Origin: Triglochin maritima | Taxonomy: Eukaryota; Streptophyta; Magnoliopsida; Alismatales; Juncaginaceae | Direction: 5' to 3' | Length of the DNA stretch: 64,000 nt | NCBI GenBank assembly: GCA_963682175.1 | Contig: OY821788.1 | Location: forward strand, 16,448,001 to 16,512,000 | Shown here: positions 22,289-33,821 of the stretch, piece after piece | How positions within the stretch are numbered: position 1 is the first letter of the stretch | Layout: each line of letters starts with the position of its first letter | Position numbers and translations under genes: made by a program | The notes under the pieces: model-generated | Databases searched by the model: none | What the model was told of the DNA's origin: nothing | Seen by the model: only the letters and a program-made list of their open reading frames with translations

Positions 22289-23690
22289 TAACAGACATCA
22301 TACCGTGCATATATTCGTATCTTAGATCCTCTATTGTGAACCTAAACAATGCTATGTAACAAGTTTTACGTTTAAGTTTCAGGAATAAACAGGATTGAGA
22401 AGAAGAGACACAAAAATGGCCTAAACGTAAGACAAATGACTGAATTGTGAGACATATGGACTGAGATGCAAGAGAGAACGACCCGGATGTAAACCAAAAG
22501 GGACCAATGAGAAAATCAAGAAACTCCACACCATCATGAGGAGTATTTTGACAATTAGATCCGGGCCTAAACTCAAACATCCAACTCGGGTGCACTACAC
22601 ATGAACAAATCAACTCACCAAAGCCTCATCCAAAGCTGGACTGGATCCAATCAATCTAGACTGCCAATTGGTGGTTCTAGACCACTAATTGGCGGTTGGA
22701 TCTGATCCAGACGTGATTAGATTTAGTCGGGTGTTGTATTGATGTGTTTTATGTCCATTTATAGTATGTCAGTCCTACATCGGGGGATTGTCCTCGATTA
22801 TCTTTTTCTATGACTATAAATAGAGCTCTTCCTCCACCCTTGTTATGTACTCCTCTCTTGGTGGCCATTCTCTCTACTGGGACTAAAGCCTTGGAGCAAA
22901 ACTCTAGTGGAGAGATGCTACTTGTAATGGTAGTGAGCAATAAAAGAATGTTTTGTTAGTTCTTGTTTTTTTAATTCTTACATGCTTACTTAATTTTGTT
23001 TGTCTTAAACTTAGTAGAATTAATTAGCATGTTTTCTTTTCCTAGCTTAATTAGCTTAATTTTGTTTTATCTCCTTTCCTTAATAAGTAGTGAGTAGTTC
23101 CGTCCCCCTTTGGAGGTGGAGTTGATGTTTATACAAGTCATGAAGAATGTGATGAATGCTATCTTTTGTTTATGTGATGAATGTGGGTATGCTTGTTTGA
23201 ATAAAAGAGAATACTTAACTTGATGGTTTCTACCATAATCCTTATGTACATCCCATGGTTGTTTAGGTTCTTAATAACAAACTTGTTTATGCTCATGTTA
23301 ATCAACTTGGTTAGTGATTTGGATGATAGGTCTTGCCACAATCAGTAGGTACTTCCTATGCATAAAAACACAACCTTAAATTGTGCTCTATTGAATGCAT
23401 TCTGCACCACTTTATTTCATGTGTACACACACTCCACCTCTTGGGAGTTTTCTTCCTGAATTCCAGCTCGCTTTTATTGTTACTTAGTTTAGTTTCTTTT
23501 CTTCTCGTGCTTTCATCTTTTTGTATGTTGCTTTCTAGTTTACGTAGTTTAGTTAGTGTAATCACACTTCTTCTTCCCTCATTTTCCACATGATTTCGGA
23601 AGACCTAGAGTCGATACACCACCCTGTAGATCGACCCGTACTTGCCCCATCTTCACTGACGACCGTGCACTTGCGTTTAAACTTAAAATA
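22289..23690 (+). repeat. LTR D, Athila lineage
   Basis: About 1.4-kb plus-strand LTR directly after the PPT AGGTGTAGGGGTATT. The terminal TG is mutated to TA. USE-like GTCCTACATCG (22772-22782) and TATAAATA (22815-22822) are 32 bases apart. Degenerate palindromes lie near 22657-22700. No internal sequence or primer site follows; another LTR fragment begins within a few bases. Confidence 0.8.
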
Positions 23691-23696
23691 TAAATC

Positions 23697-24405
23697 ACCC
23701 ATCACCATTGAGTGGTGGAGAAGAAGGTGATGTGATGTATTAAGTGTGTGTGTTAATCCTAACCTTTGAACCTCACACGAGTTCCATAACCATTGAATTG
23801 GATTTTCACTCTTATCTTTGATGTGCTAATGCTCTTGAGTGTTGCTTAGTACATGGTTAGATTAGTGGGCCTATTTTATAGGGAATGATTATGTGAGGAT
23901 AGAGTGGATAAGGAGGAAACATGACATGTGCATGCATGTGCTCATGTTGGCCTCATTTTAATTAATGTGTTCTATGTTTTAATGATTGTCTAAATCTTAT
24001 TTCATGTGGAGACATTGTGCGGTTTGGTCATTATGCATCTGCTCATATTAGCCTCATTTCAATTATGGTCTTGTATGTTTTAATGATAATATTTTATCTT
24101 ATTTCATGTGGAGACAAAGTTGAATTTGGTTTTTATGGATTTTATGTATTACTTGTTGTGATGAGCACCAATGAATGCACACACGTACACATATTCTCAT
24201 TTACGCATTCTTTCTCTACCCCTAAGGGGGTTTTATCGTTTTTTTCTGATTTCATATGCATCGTAGTGTAATTCGATCTTACATCTCTCGTTTCATTTCC
24301 CACTGGAGTATTGTGAAGTCCGACTCGCACACACTCCTCGTGGACACGACCTGTAGATGTTGCATCTTCACCGACGACGTGCACTTGCGGTAGTATAAAT
24401 TAAAC
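23697..24405 (+). repeat. LTR fragment F, Athila lineage (U5 half)
   Basis: Aligns to the U5 half of B-type LTRs, from the GGTGGAGA region to the GTGCACTTGCGGTAG terminus. It contains the same duplicated TGTTTTAATGAT...CATGTGGAG segment as B's LTR. Older and more diverged. No PBS follows. Confidence 0.75.
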
Positions 24406-25094
24406 AATGAGTTAGTGTGGATGGATTGGTTTGTTTGAGGTTTGACTTGGGAGGAAGGGGTAGGGATGGGCTCAGGCATGGTTGAGGTATGGTTGGGAGT
24501 TTTGTGCATGTGTGCCCATGCTTGTATTTGTGGGTTGGAGACAAAACACACCCATTTGTCATCTCTCCCACTTACTCCACACATTCCTTATTCTCTCTAC
24601 TCCATCACCTCCTCTCCCTCAACCTTCTCCCTCTCCTCCCCTCTTTGACGCCGGCGACCAGAAGCTGTTGGAGCTCTGGTTAGCAACAGCAAGAAGACGG
24701 CAAGGAGTGAAGATGGCATAGTGCAAGGAGGCAAGCTAGAGGCATCTGGCGTGAGTGAACTTTGACTAGCATGTTCAAGTATTCCAAGTTCGTTTAGTTT
24801 GCTCACATGAGGTTTCTAAGGATTTTGGCTCGTCATCAGAGGCATGAGTCCCTGCCGGCGACGAGAGGTGGCGAGGTAACGTCCAAGCGTTGGCTGACGT
24901 GGCCAGGCAACTGCCAAGGAACAGTCAACCTATGCCTATCAGTAGTCGACCGGTTGTAGTATAATTCTTCGGCTTTTCCCAGCACCGGTCGAAGAATGCC
25001 TATCGACGTTCGACCGGTTGTGTTTAATTGTTGGGCGTGAGAAGGCTCTGATATTTTCTGTCGGATGGGACCTCTATGCCGTTCACCCATTATA
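24406..25094. other. Unassigned stretch between LTR fragment F and the LINE
   Basis: No convincing gene. It has a pyrimidine-rich TCTCTCC/CCTCTCC segment around 24560-24645, then GACGCCGGCGACC, a texture seen in transcribed 5' parts of plant LTRs. CGACCGGTTG motifs occur at about 24947-24956 and 25013-25022 with an ACCGGTCG between. The small overlapping ORFs here are low-complexity and not supported. Confidence 0.4.
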
Positions 25095-25847
25095 TTGTTG
25101 CTTTTTTTGCTCGAAAAAAAAGATGTTTCCCTCCAGAATTTATTAATATTGTAAAGGTAAATACATACACTATGTTATATACATACAACTAAGGAAGCAC
25201 AACCAACTAATGCGTAAATAAAATGACATAGAAAGCAACTAAGGGCTTAACAACCAACACTAGCGCAGCCCAAGTGCCGGCTATAGAGTGGTTGTCCCTA
25301 AACCCCTTCCTAGCACCACCCTAAATAGAGCATTTACCGAGAACACGTCTCACTAGTTCAACAAACATAGCAGCAGTATCGAAACCAGGAGCGATACTAT
25401 AGCCAAAGCTTCTCAAATTCACAAAATTCGGGGTCCTCAGTAGCCTTCTTTACCCTTGGTCTACACACTTGCATGACCCGTGAAACAGCCATGCAAATTT
25501 ATTTATGACCTCTCTTCTCGCCACCAAAGATGCGTGAGTTCTGTTCCGCCCATATTTCATACATCGTGGTTGCAACGACGATGCAAACCCAAGGCGTTAC
25601 AATTCTGGTTCGGCTTACTAGCTCATGTTCTAGTCTTGCAATCTCAGCCTCAATGGTATTCGCACAATTGGCCCTAATTTTCAACTTCGAATAGATCTCC
25701 ACCCAAATTCGCCTTGCAAATTCACAACCAAGCAAGAGATGGTTGTTTGTTTCATCCTCGCATTCACAGAGAGCAGGTTTGGCAGCCTACAATCTTGATG
25801 TTGCGCTTCTTCATCAAGTCATGGGTCAGGAGTCGACCATGAGGAGC
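25095..25847 (-). mobile_element. LINE 3' part (L1-type), zf-RVT end and 3' UTR
   Basis: Minus-strand 3' end of the LINE whose 5' part resumes at 36650. The frame at 25499-25735 and just upstream carries the C-terminal zf-RVT zinc-binding region typical of plant L1 ORF2, with CECEDETNNHLLLGC and CEFARRIW. The 3' end is A-rich on the minus strand (T7 at 25102-25108). A candidate 8-bp target duplication CCATTATA occurs at 25087-25094 and 38939-38946. Confidence 0.75.
25843..25847. repeat. Target-site duplication of element A (left)
   Basis: GGAGC, matched exactly at 36645-36649. Both copies fall inside the LINE, so A inserted into it. Confidence 0.92.
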
Positions 25848-27146
25848 TGATTGGCATCATTTCATGCTCATATTTGCATCTTATATCCATTATCTTTCAT
25901 CTAAACAATGCTATGTTACGAGTTTTGTGTTTAGTTTTCAGGAATAAATAGGTTTGAAGAGTTGAAGCATAAAAGGACCCAAAAGCTGGGAAAAAGGACT
26001 GAATTGTGAGATCTGGGGACTGAGATGCAAGGAAGAAGGACCTGAATGTAAGACCAAAGGACCAAAGTGCAAAATAGAGAACTCCACACCATTATGGGGA
26101 GTATTTTGGCAATTCTACTCGGGTCGGAGATCCAACAACTCAAGTAACCGCATCAAAGACAACAAATACCAACATGGAAAGCCCAGAAGAAAGCCCAGGA
26201 CGATCTGGAGTTTATAGACCGCTAATTAGCGGTCTTGGACCGCTAATTGGCGGTCCAAGTTGCTCCAAATTCTCTTAGCTTGTTATGGTCTGTGTATTAG
26301 AGCATGCTTAGTCCATTTATGGTATCTGTTTAGTCCCACATCGGGGGATTGTCCCGAATTGCCTTTTTCTATGGCTATAAATAGAACTCTTCACCTCCTT
26401 TTGTAATCACTCCATGCTTGTGGCCATTCTCCCTAATTGAAGTGGAAGCCTTGAAGCAAGAAACTCAATAGGGAGATGCTACTGGTATTGTGAGTCTTCA
26501 ATTAATAAAATTTGCTTTGTTTTGTGCTTCCTTTATTGTTTATGCATGTTTTAGTTTAATCGTCTTTTCATTAATTTTTAGTAGCTTAGTTAATATGTTT
26601 TCTTTACTTAGCTTAATAACTAGTGTAATGTTTAGTGAGTAAAACCACTCCCCTTTTGGGGGTGGAGATGATTATCATATATGCAATTAAGGAAGGATGA
26701 ATGTTTATTATGAAATGTGTTGATTAATATGAATGCATGCTTGCTTGTTAGAATAGAACACTTTAATTGATGGGTTTTGCCATGATAAGTAGACACCTCC
26801 CATACATGCAAACACTACCTACACTTGTGCCTATAGGAAGATCTTCTTGCCTCCTTATTGTGTATGTGTAGTCACTCCACCCCTTAAGGGGTCTCTCTCT
26901 TATTGATTCCTGCATAGTATCAAGTTTCTCTAGCTTAGTTGTTAGTTCATTGTGTGTTCCTTTCGTTCGCTTTTCATACTTCTTAGCATAGTTTAGTGTA
27001 GAGTAGCTTAATCAATCTTTCTCCCCCAATCTTTGCCACTTGATTTCTGATAAACAAGAGCGAGCTCACCTCCCTGAGGACGACCCGTACTTGCCACCGC
27101 TTCATCGCGGCCGTGCACTTGCGGTAGAAATATAAAACGTTCAACA
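25848..27146 (+). repeat. A 5' LTR
   Basis: TGATTGGCATC... to ...GTTCAACA. U3: perfect palindrome AGACCGCTAATTAGCGGTCT (26216-26235) and an adjacent near-palindrome (26235-26258). The likely transcript start is about 30 bases after the TATA box at 26376. AATAAA at 26504-26509 suggests a short R of roughly 120 bases. U5 holds CCCCTTTTGGGG (26650-26661) and CCCCTTAAGGGG (26880-26891). Confidence 0.95.
26333..26383 (+). promoter_or_regulatory. A LTR core promoter: snRNA-type upstream element plus TATA box
   Basis: GTCCCACATCG (26333-26343) is an exact match to the plant USE consensus RTCCCACATCG. TATAAATA starts at 26376, 32 bases later. The same pair is present in the 3' LTR (about 35831-35881). 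Confidence 0.75.
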
Positions 27147-27152
27147 AGTTTT

Positions 27153-27170
27153 TGGCGCCGTTGCCGGGGA
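27153..27170 (+). promoter_or_regulatory. A primer-binding site, tRNA-Asp type
   Basis: TGGCGCCGTTGCCGGGGA, six bases after the LTR. It is a perfect complement of the plant tRNA-Asp 3' end. Confidence 0.92.
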
Positions 27171-28373
27171 GGTGCCAGTCCAGACTCTTGTTTGGACGAT
27201 TCGAGTGGATTTAATTTTTGTCTTGTAGTTTTCTTTCTTGCAGGTGACTCACATTGAGAAGTGGAAGCAGCTAGTCAAGTTTGGAGGTGGTCTGAGAGAA
27301 GAAGACCGCCAATCAGCGGTCTTCAACAGCCAACTGGCGGTCTGATAGCTTCATTTCGCCTCTAAATTTTTGTGGAGTATTTCTATATCTGTTATAGTGA
27401 TCTGGGACTCGATTTAGCATGTCTTGACCTATAGTTTGTTCCCAGATCAAGAATCAAACCTCCTTTAAGCAACTTGGACCTTAAAACTCAAAGCAAAAGA
27501 TTAGGCATTATTCTTGTTTAAGTCATGCATCATGTATGTGACTTAGGCATTTAGATTGTCTTTTATCTTAGCTTTATTTTCTGTTGCTGAGAGCTGGCGT
27601 GAGGTACGCACCTTCTACTCTCATTCATGCATTTCGTATGAACATGCATTAGTTAGTAGGAAGTGCATTGCAACAAGTGTGAGTTGAGCGTTGTTTGGAG
27701 AGTTGATTGCTAGATTTAGGACTCCAAAACGCTACTAAGGAGGGGCTGTCCCATAAAAGATAAGGTGGGGGATTTCATCACCCTTTCCTTCGCCCCAAAA
27801 ACCACACTAATCAAGAGCCTAATTTTAAAATCAAGTAGACATTGGCCCTAAGGATCTTGGACGCATTAGGAGAGTGATCCGGTCCCGACCGTCATGACCT
27901 GATCGGCGTTGCCCACTTTGTCGATAGTAGGAGAGACGAGATCCCCGGATCTTGGCTCACTTGCTGGGCTTTGTGGTCCTCGTTGTAGGGAGGTGAGGCG
28001 TGTTGAGGCCGTGTGACCTCGCAGTTAGGCGTCGTCTAGCTGTAAGGACCTATAGCGACCTTAGGATTGTTTGAGCCTTGTTTGCTTGTGTGCTTCTACC
28101 TGTACCCATCCGCCGTAGCTTAAGGACTTCTTCCCTTCTCTCCTGAGTCATTCTTTCTCTCCTGTGTTCCCTCGTCTTCTCTTCTACGTACATTCTTCAT
28201 TTGAAAAAAAAAAAAAAAAAAAGAGAAAGTTGTGGTTTGTGTGTGCACCTTTGTGCATGCTTTCGTGGACACGAGACGAGAGTGGTCTTTTGACGAGGAG
28301 CGTTGTCAATCCGGCTTCGGTCATCGATTTCTCGACACCTCCCTCCTCTCGTGTCGCACGTAGTTCGGGTCCA
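27171..28373 (+). other. A untranslated leader
   Basis: About 1.2 kb without a supported gene. Palindrome copies lie at 27302-27323 and just after (GCCAACTGGCGGTC). The GC-rich block 27832-28050 is almost identical to 3760-3968 of element B. An A18 run sits at 28204-28221. The ATG at 28164 is in frame with gag, but its translation runs through the A-run into a lysine stretch, so I prefer 28374. Confidence 0.7.
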
Positions 28374-28847
28374 ATGGCTGCTAATTTCCGTGAAGAGGAG
28401 CAGTTGCTGGACCCACCTGTTCCACCTGTGCTTCCAGTTGTCGTTCCCATACCTCTTCGTGATCGATGCTACCCGAGCCGTACAGCTCTGCCCTCATGCA
28501 TCGTATTGCCAGAGGCAAATGGGAACCATTTTGAGGTCAAGCCTCAGTTTATCTCCATGCTCCATCATTTCACTGGGAAAGGTGACCCCTATATCTTTCT
28601 CAGGGAATTTGAGGAGGTCTGTGCTATGTTCAAACTGCAACAACTTAGCACAGACTCCATTCATCTTAGGCTTGTCCCCTTTGCGCTTAAGGATGACGCC
28701 AAGAAGTGGTTGTACAGCAACCAGGCGAATGCCTTCAGGACTTGGGATGAGTTTCAGTCTGCATTCCTCAAAAAGTATTTTCCAAATCATCGGACTCAAA
28801 AATTGAGGAACGAAATCAATTCGTTCTATCAACATGAGACCGAATAA
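28374..28847 (+). pseudogene. gag: A gag, N-terminal part ending at an in-frame TAA
   Basis: 157 codons of Athila Gag from MAANFREEEQLL, the ATG at 28374. It includes a Retrotrans_gag-like segment (PYIFLREFEEVCAMFK, then KDDAKKWLYS). A TAA at 28845-28847 interrupts the frame. The following codons ([12 protein letters not shown]...) continue the Gag homology in the same frame, and element B has serine at this position. A single base change would account for the stop. It lies well inside Gag, upstream of the zinc knuckle, so it is not at a Gag-Pol boundary. Either the copy is inactivated or it was mobilised by another element's Gag. Confidence 0.85.
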
Positions 28848-31800
28848 TTTCATGCATACTTAGAGAGGTTCAAGGAGCTACTATCCTCATGCCCTCACCA
28901 TGGCATTGAGTTGTGGCGCCTGTGTCAGATTATCTACGAGGGTCTTCACATTCCATCTAGAACGCTCCTTGAGTCCATGTGTCAAGGAGAGTTCTTGGGA
29001 AAGGATGAAAGGGAGGCATGGGCTTTCCTAGAAGACCTCGCCGAGAAAACAATGCAATGGGAGAGTGTGAGAGAACCACCTGCATCATCTAGTATAGGAG
29101 CGAGGATCGCGAATGCAAACTCGACTAGATCGGGTTCCGCATTTGCTGTCGATTCCACTACGGCCACCGAGGCACGCATGGCGGCCTTAATGCGCCGTAT
29201 GGATTCGATTGAGCTCCAAAACCAACACGATGTATCTCATGTGTCTGCATCTGGTTCAGTTCCATGTCATTTATGTGGTAGGATAGGTCATATAGGGGGT
29301 GAGTGTGCATCCATTCCTGCTGAGATGGAACATGTAAATGCCATCTATGATAGATCCAGGAATGACCCATATTCATCATCATATAACCCTGGATGGAGGA
29401 ACCACCCTAATTTTTCATGGAACCATAACAATGCCCCAGGTGGTCCTTCAAACTTTTCTCGACCACCTAACCGACCACACTACCCTCCCATGCATTCACA
29501 GTCTCATCAGCCACCCCAAAGTCAGAATACCAACCAACCAGGTTTCCCAAATTCTAACAACTTGGAAACCCGGTTTAATTCGCTTGAGAACTTAACTCGT
29601 GGACTTGAGAACTCTGTAAAAAACTTTATGTCATCCACGAGTCAAGTTCTCACTTCGAATCAGCAGACCATCAAATCTCTTGAGCTTCAGATGGGTCAGT
29701 TGGCTCAGTCTGTACATGAGAGAGAGAGAGGGAGCCTGCCTAGCCAACCTGTGGCTAACCCCCGTGCTCAACATCACTCGAACATGCAAAATGCAAGTTC
29801 AAGACCACAGGGGGGGCAAGTGAACTACGTGGAAGAACCTGTGAACCATGTTAATGCCATTGTGACCCTGAGAAATGGGAAGCAGGTCAACAACCACGTA
29901 TCACTGCCAGAAAATCCATCTGTGCCACCCCGTTGTGGGAATGATGGTGAGGAAGAGGCCGAGGGTGAGAGTAATACACCAAAGCCTCCTTCTCCGGCTC
30001 CGCCCAAGACATACCTACCAAGAGCTCCTTATCCTAGTAGGTTGTCTAAGAAACAGAGTGACAGTGTGGATAAGATGATGGAGATATTTAAGAAAGTGAA
30101 TGTCAACATTCCTTTGTTAGACATGATTCAACAAATACCTCCATATGCAAAATTCCTGAAGGATCTCTGTACAACTAAGAGGAAAACCAATGTCCCTAGC
30201 AAAGCCTTTTTGGCGGCTAATGTGAGTTCGATCATCTCGAACCCAACATACATAAAATTGAAGGACCCGGGCAGTCCAACAATTTCATGTATCATTGGGG
30301 ACTCTCGCATTAACAATGTTTTGCTAGATCTAGGGTCGGCGGTTAACCTCTTACCTGCTTCTGTGTATCAACGATTAAGCCTAGGCACTCTCAAGCCTAC
30401 GAAAACAACTTTGCAGTTGGCTGATCGTTCGATCAAAGTCCCGTTGGGGGTCATTGAAGATGTCTTAATCAAGGTCGGTGACTTCATATTTCCTGTTGAT
30501 TTCGTCGTCCTTGAGACCGAACCAATTAAGACTACCCACTCTCAGATTCCATTGATTTTGGGTAGACCTTTTTTGGCGACGTCAAATGCCTTGATCAATT
30601 GTCGTACTGGACTCATGAAATTGTCGTTCGGGAACTTGACCGCGACATTCCATGTGTTCAATATGGCTAGGCAGCCGGCATCTTCCGAGGACCCCATGGA
30701 AGTCAATCTTATCCGGGACTTGGAAGAAGAATTGGAAGAAGAGTACCCCCTGATTCATGAGAATTTAAATGATTACTTCATGGATGAGTCTGATCATGAA
30801 GAGGACGGGGGTGAGTTGAGCAATGATGTGCATGCTGTTCAGTACATGCGAGCTCCTCCTATCTTACATCTCGAGCTAGATATCACGCCTCGCCTGGAGG
30901 AGCCACCCACACCTGAGCTCAAAGAACTCCCCAAGGAATTGAAACACGTTTTTCTTGGTCCCGATAGGTCATTTCCGGTGATTATTTCATCGACGTTGAC
31001 TGGTGATCAGGAAGAACGGTTGATTCAAGTCCTAAAGGAGCACAAATCAGCCATTGGGTGGTCCTTGAGGGACATCAAAGGGATAAGTCCCGACGTCGTG
31101 CAGCACCACATCTTTATGGAGGATGAGGCACGACCACGTCGCGACCCACAGAGGCGTTTAAATCCAGCCATGACAGAAGTAGTTAAGAAAGAGATCATCA
31201 AGTGTTTAGATCATGGCATCATTTTTCCCATTTCGGACAGTACTTGGGTAAGTCCTGTCCAGGTTGTGCCCAAGAAGTCGGGTATCACTGTTGTCCAGAA
31301 TGACAACAATGAGCTTGTACCCACACGACTTCAAACTGGGTGGCGAGTGTGTATTGACTATAGGAAGTTGAACGCAGTCACGCGTAAGGACCACTTCCCT
31401 CTACCTTTCATCGACCAGATGTTGGAGAGACTCGCCGGGCACGCCTATTACTGTTTCCTTGATGGTTATTCGGGGTACAATCAAATCCCAGTCGCCCCCG
31501 AAGACCAGGAGAAAACCACGTTCACTTGTCCTTTTGGGACGTTTGCTTATAGACGCATGCCTTTTGGACTATGCAATGCACCTGCAACATTCCAACGTTG
31601 CATGTTAAGTATCTTTTCCGATATGGTCGAGAACTTCCTTGAGATCTTCATGGATGATTTCTCGGTTCATGGCACCTCCTTTGATGAGTGCCTGCACCAC
31701 CTGAGCCTTGTTCTCAAAAGGTGTTCGGAAACGAACTTAGCCCTTAATTGGGAAAAGTGTCATTTCATGGTCACAAAAGGCATCGTGTTGGGTCACGTGG

Positions 31801-33821
31801 TATCTCGTGATGGTATCGAGGTGGATAGGGCAAAGATTGAGCTTATTTCTAAGCTTCCGCCACCCACCTCGGTCAAAGAAATCCGTTCTTTCCTTGGACA
31901 CGCCGGTTTTTACCGGCGGTTCATTAAGGATTTCAGCAAGATAGCTCGTCCTTTGACGAGCTTGCTTGCTAAAGGAACCTCCTTTGAGTTCACACCCGAG
32001 TGCCTGACTGCCTTTGAGTTTCTGAAGCGTGAGTTGACCTCCGCTCCTATTATTAAGGCACCGGTGTGGACTCTACCGTTCGAGCTGATGTGTGATGCTT
32101 CTGATTACGCGATAGGAGCGGTTTTGGGTCAGAAAGTCGACAAATTGCCTCATGTGATCTATTATGCAAGTCGTACTCTCAATGACGCCCAGCTGAACTA
32201 CTCCGTTACTGAGAAAGAGTTCCTCGCAATCATATTTGCGTTGGAAAAATTTCGCCAGTACCTCATAGGGTCGCGTGTCATCATATACACTGATCACTCA
32301 GCTCTTCGCTACCTTTTGTCTAAAAAGGATGCGAAACCCCGTCTCTTGCGTTGGATCTTGTTGTTACAAGAATTCGACCTTGAAATACGGGACAAGAAGG
32401 GATGCGAGAATGTCGTGGCTGATCACCTATCTCGCATCCCCATTGATCTTTCACCGGATCCACCGGTGAACGAGTTCTTCCCTGATGAGAACCTTATGGC
32501 AATAGCCTCACCCCCTTGGTTCGCTGACATTGTGAACTATTTAGCAACCGGGGAGGTGCCGGCTCATTGGAGACACAGTGAGACAGCAAAATTCAAGTCA
32601 TTAGTCAAGCACTTCTATTGGGATGATCCATACTTATTTAAGTATTGTGCTGATCAAATCATAAGGAGGTGCATTCCTGACGACGAGATTCAGAGTGTCT
32701 TGTCCTTTTGCCATAAGGAGGCATGTGGTGGGCACTTCGGTGCCAAGAAAACCGCTGCCAAAGTTCTCCAATGCGGTTTTTACTGGCCCACGTTGTTCCA
32801 AGACGCTTTTGCATTTTGCAAAGCATGCGATAGGTGCCAACGTGTGGGCCGCATTGGCAGACGAGATATGATGCCACTCAATCCTATCTTAGTGGTTAAC
32901 ATTTTTGATGTTTGGGGAATTGACTTCATGGGTCCTTTCCCCGTGTCCCATGGTCACACGTACATCCTTGTGGCGGTCGATTATGTGTCAAAGTGGGTTG
33001 AAGCAATCCCCACTCGCACTAACGATCGCAAGGTTGTGATCAAATTTCTTAAAGAACACATCTTCGCGAGGTTTGGGACACCTCGTTGTATCATAAGTGA
33101 TCGGGGGACACACTTTGTGAACCGATCCCTTGAGGCAGTGCTGAGGAAATACTCCATCACGCACATGTTGGCCACACCTTATCATCCTCAAACCTGTGGC
33201 CAGGTGGAAATTTCCAACCGTCAACTCAAGCAAATTCTTGAGAAAACGGTTAATGCTTCAAGGAAAGATTGGTCGGTCAAGCTTAATGATGCATTGTGGG
33301 CTTTCCGCACTGCATTTAAAACCGACCTTGGCATGTCCCCCTACCGGCTAGTTTATGGCAAAGCTTGCCATCTTCCGGTAGAACTTGAGCACCGGGCATT
33401 ATGGGCAATCAAACATCTTAACATGAGTCTTGATGTTTCCGGTGCCAATCGCAAATTAGACCTCAACGAGTTGGAGGAGTTGAGAAATGAAGCTTATGAG
33501 AATGCCAAGATCTGCAAGTCCCGCACTAAAATTTTCCACGATCGCTTGGTGCGAATCAAAACCTTCGAGGTGGGACAAAAGGTCTTGTTGTATAATTCTC
33601 GCCTCCACTTGTTTCCGGGGAAACTTCGGAGCCGTTGGTCAGGTCCCTTCATTGTTTTAACCGTCTCCCCTCATGGGGCGGTTGAGATTCAAAATCCTAG
33701 GAATGGGGACGTGTTCAAAGTCAATGGACAACGCCTCAAACCATACTTGGAAGGGACCACGGCAGAGGTCGAGGAGGAAATCGTGCCTTTGCACGAACTC
33801 CCCACGGATGTGGTCACTTGA
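28848..33821 (+). CDS. pol: A Gag C-terminal part plus Pol polyprotein (PR-RT-RH-IN)
   Basis: One open frame of about 1650 codons, same frame as upstream gag; the first ATG is at 28911 and residue numbers start there. Zinc knuckle [14 protein letters not shown] at 119-132. Athila-typical [20 protein letters not shown] at 399-418. Protease [10 protein letters not shown] at 471-480, a DLG variant of the usual D-T/S-G. RT has [10 protein letters not shown] and the catalytic FMDD at 913-916 (31647-31658). RNase H includes DAS near 1063, TEKE, YTDHS and the late ADHLSR. Integrase has a His/Cys zinc region ending CKACDRC, then D1338, D1397 and E1433 (D35E spacing) and a GPF-type C-terminal motif near 1578. 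All key residues appear present. It would make cDNA inside the particle and integrate it in the nucleus. Confidence 0.95.
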   Translation, partial: FHAYLERFKELLSSCPHHGIELWRLCQIIYEGLHIPSRTLLESMCQGEFLGKDEREAWAFLEDLAEKTMQWESVREPPASSSIGARIANANSTRSGSAFAVDSTTATEARMAALMRRMDSIELQNQHDVSHVSASGSVPCHLCGRIGHIGGECASIPAEMEHVNAIYDRSRNDPYSSSYNPGWRNHPNFSWNHNNAPGGPSNFSRPPNRPHYPPMHSQSHQPPQSQNTNQPGFPNSNNLETRFNSLENLTRGLENSVKNFMSSTSQVLTSNQQTIKSLELQMGQLAQSVHERERGSLPSQPVANPRAQHHSNMQNASSRPQGGQVNYVEEPVNHVNAIVTLRNGKQVNNHVSLPENPSVPPRCGNDGEEEAEGESNTPKPPSPAPPKTYLPRAPYPSRLSKKQSDSVDKMMEIFKKVNVNIPLLDMIQQIPPYAKFLKDLCTTKRKTNVPSKAFLAANVSSIISNPTYIKLKDPGSPTISCIIGDSRINNVLLDLGSAVNLLPASVYQRLSLGTLKPTKTTLQLADRSIKVPLGVIEDVLIKVGDFIFPVDFVVLETEPIKTTHSQIPLILGRPFLATSNALINCRTGLMKLSFGNLTATFHVFNMARQPASSEDPMEVNLIRDLEEELEEEYPLIHENLNDYFMDESDHEEDGGELSNDVHAVQYMRAPPILHLELDITPRLEEPPTPELKELPKELKHVFLGPDRSFPVIISSTLTGDQEERLIQVLKEHKSAIGWSLRDIKGISPDVVQHHIFMEDEARPRRDPQRRLNPAMTEVVKKEIIKCLDHGIIFPISDSTWVSPVQVVPKKSGITVVQNDNNELVPTRLQTGWRVCIDYRKLNAVTRKDHFPLPFIDQMLERLAGHAYYCFLDGYSGYNQIPVAPEDQEKTTFTCPFGTFAYRRMPFGLCNAPATFQRCMLSIFSDMVENFLEIFMDDFSVHGTSFDECLHHLSLVLKRCSETNLALNWEKCHFMVTKGIVLGHVVSRDGIEVDRAKIELISKLPPPTSVKEIRSFLGHAGFYRRFIKDFSKIARPLTSLLAKGTSFEFTPECLTAFEFLKRELTSAPIIKAPVWTLPFELMCDASDYAIGAVLGQKVDKLPHVIYYASRTLNDAQLNYSVTEKEFLAIIFALEKFRQYLIGSRVIIYTDHSALRYLLSKKDAKPRLLRWILLLQEFDLEIRDKKGCENVVADHLSRIPIDLSPDPPVNEFFPDENLMAIASPPWFADIVNYLATGEVPAHWRHSETAKFKSLVKHFYWDDPYLFKYCADQIIRRCIPDDEIQSVLSFCHKEACGGHFGAKKTAAKVLQCGFYWPTLFQDAFAFCKACDRCQRVGRIGRRDMMPLNPILVVNIFDVWGIDFMGPFPVSHGHTYILVAVDYVSKWVEAIPTRTNDRKVVIKFLKEHIFARFGTPRCIISDRGTHFVNRSLEAVLRKYSITHMLATPYHPQTCGQVEISNRQLKQILEKTVNASRKDWSVKLNDALWAFRTAFKTDLGMSPYRLVYGKACHLPVELEHRALWAIKHLNMSLDVSGANRKLDLNELEELRNEAYENAKICKSRTKIFHDRLVRIKTFEVGQKVLLYNSRLHLFPGKLRSRWSGPFIVLTVSPHGAVEIQNPRNGDVFKVNGQRLKPYLEGTTAEVEEEIVPLHELPTDVVT

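Noticed and set aside
24442..24806. Several overlapping 64-80-aa ORFs near 24440-24810
   Set aside because: All lie in pyrimidine-rich low-complexity sequence, on both strands, with no shared motif or likely start context.
25931..26143. Minus-strand 70-aa ORF found identically at 35429-35641
   Set aside because: Antisense within A's LTRs; duplicated because LTRs are identical. No family.
28845..28847. Programmed stop readthrough in gag
   Set aside because: TAA lies inside Gag rather than at the Gag-Pol boundary, and B has a sense codon there. A point mutation is simpler.
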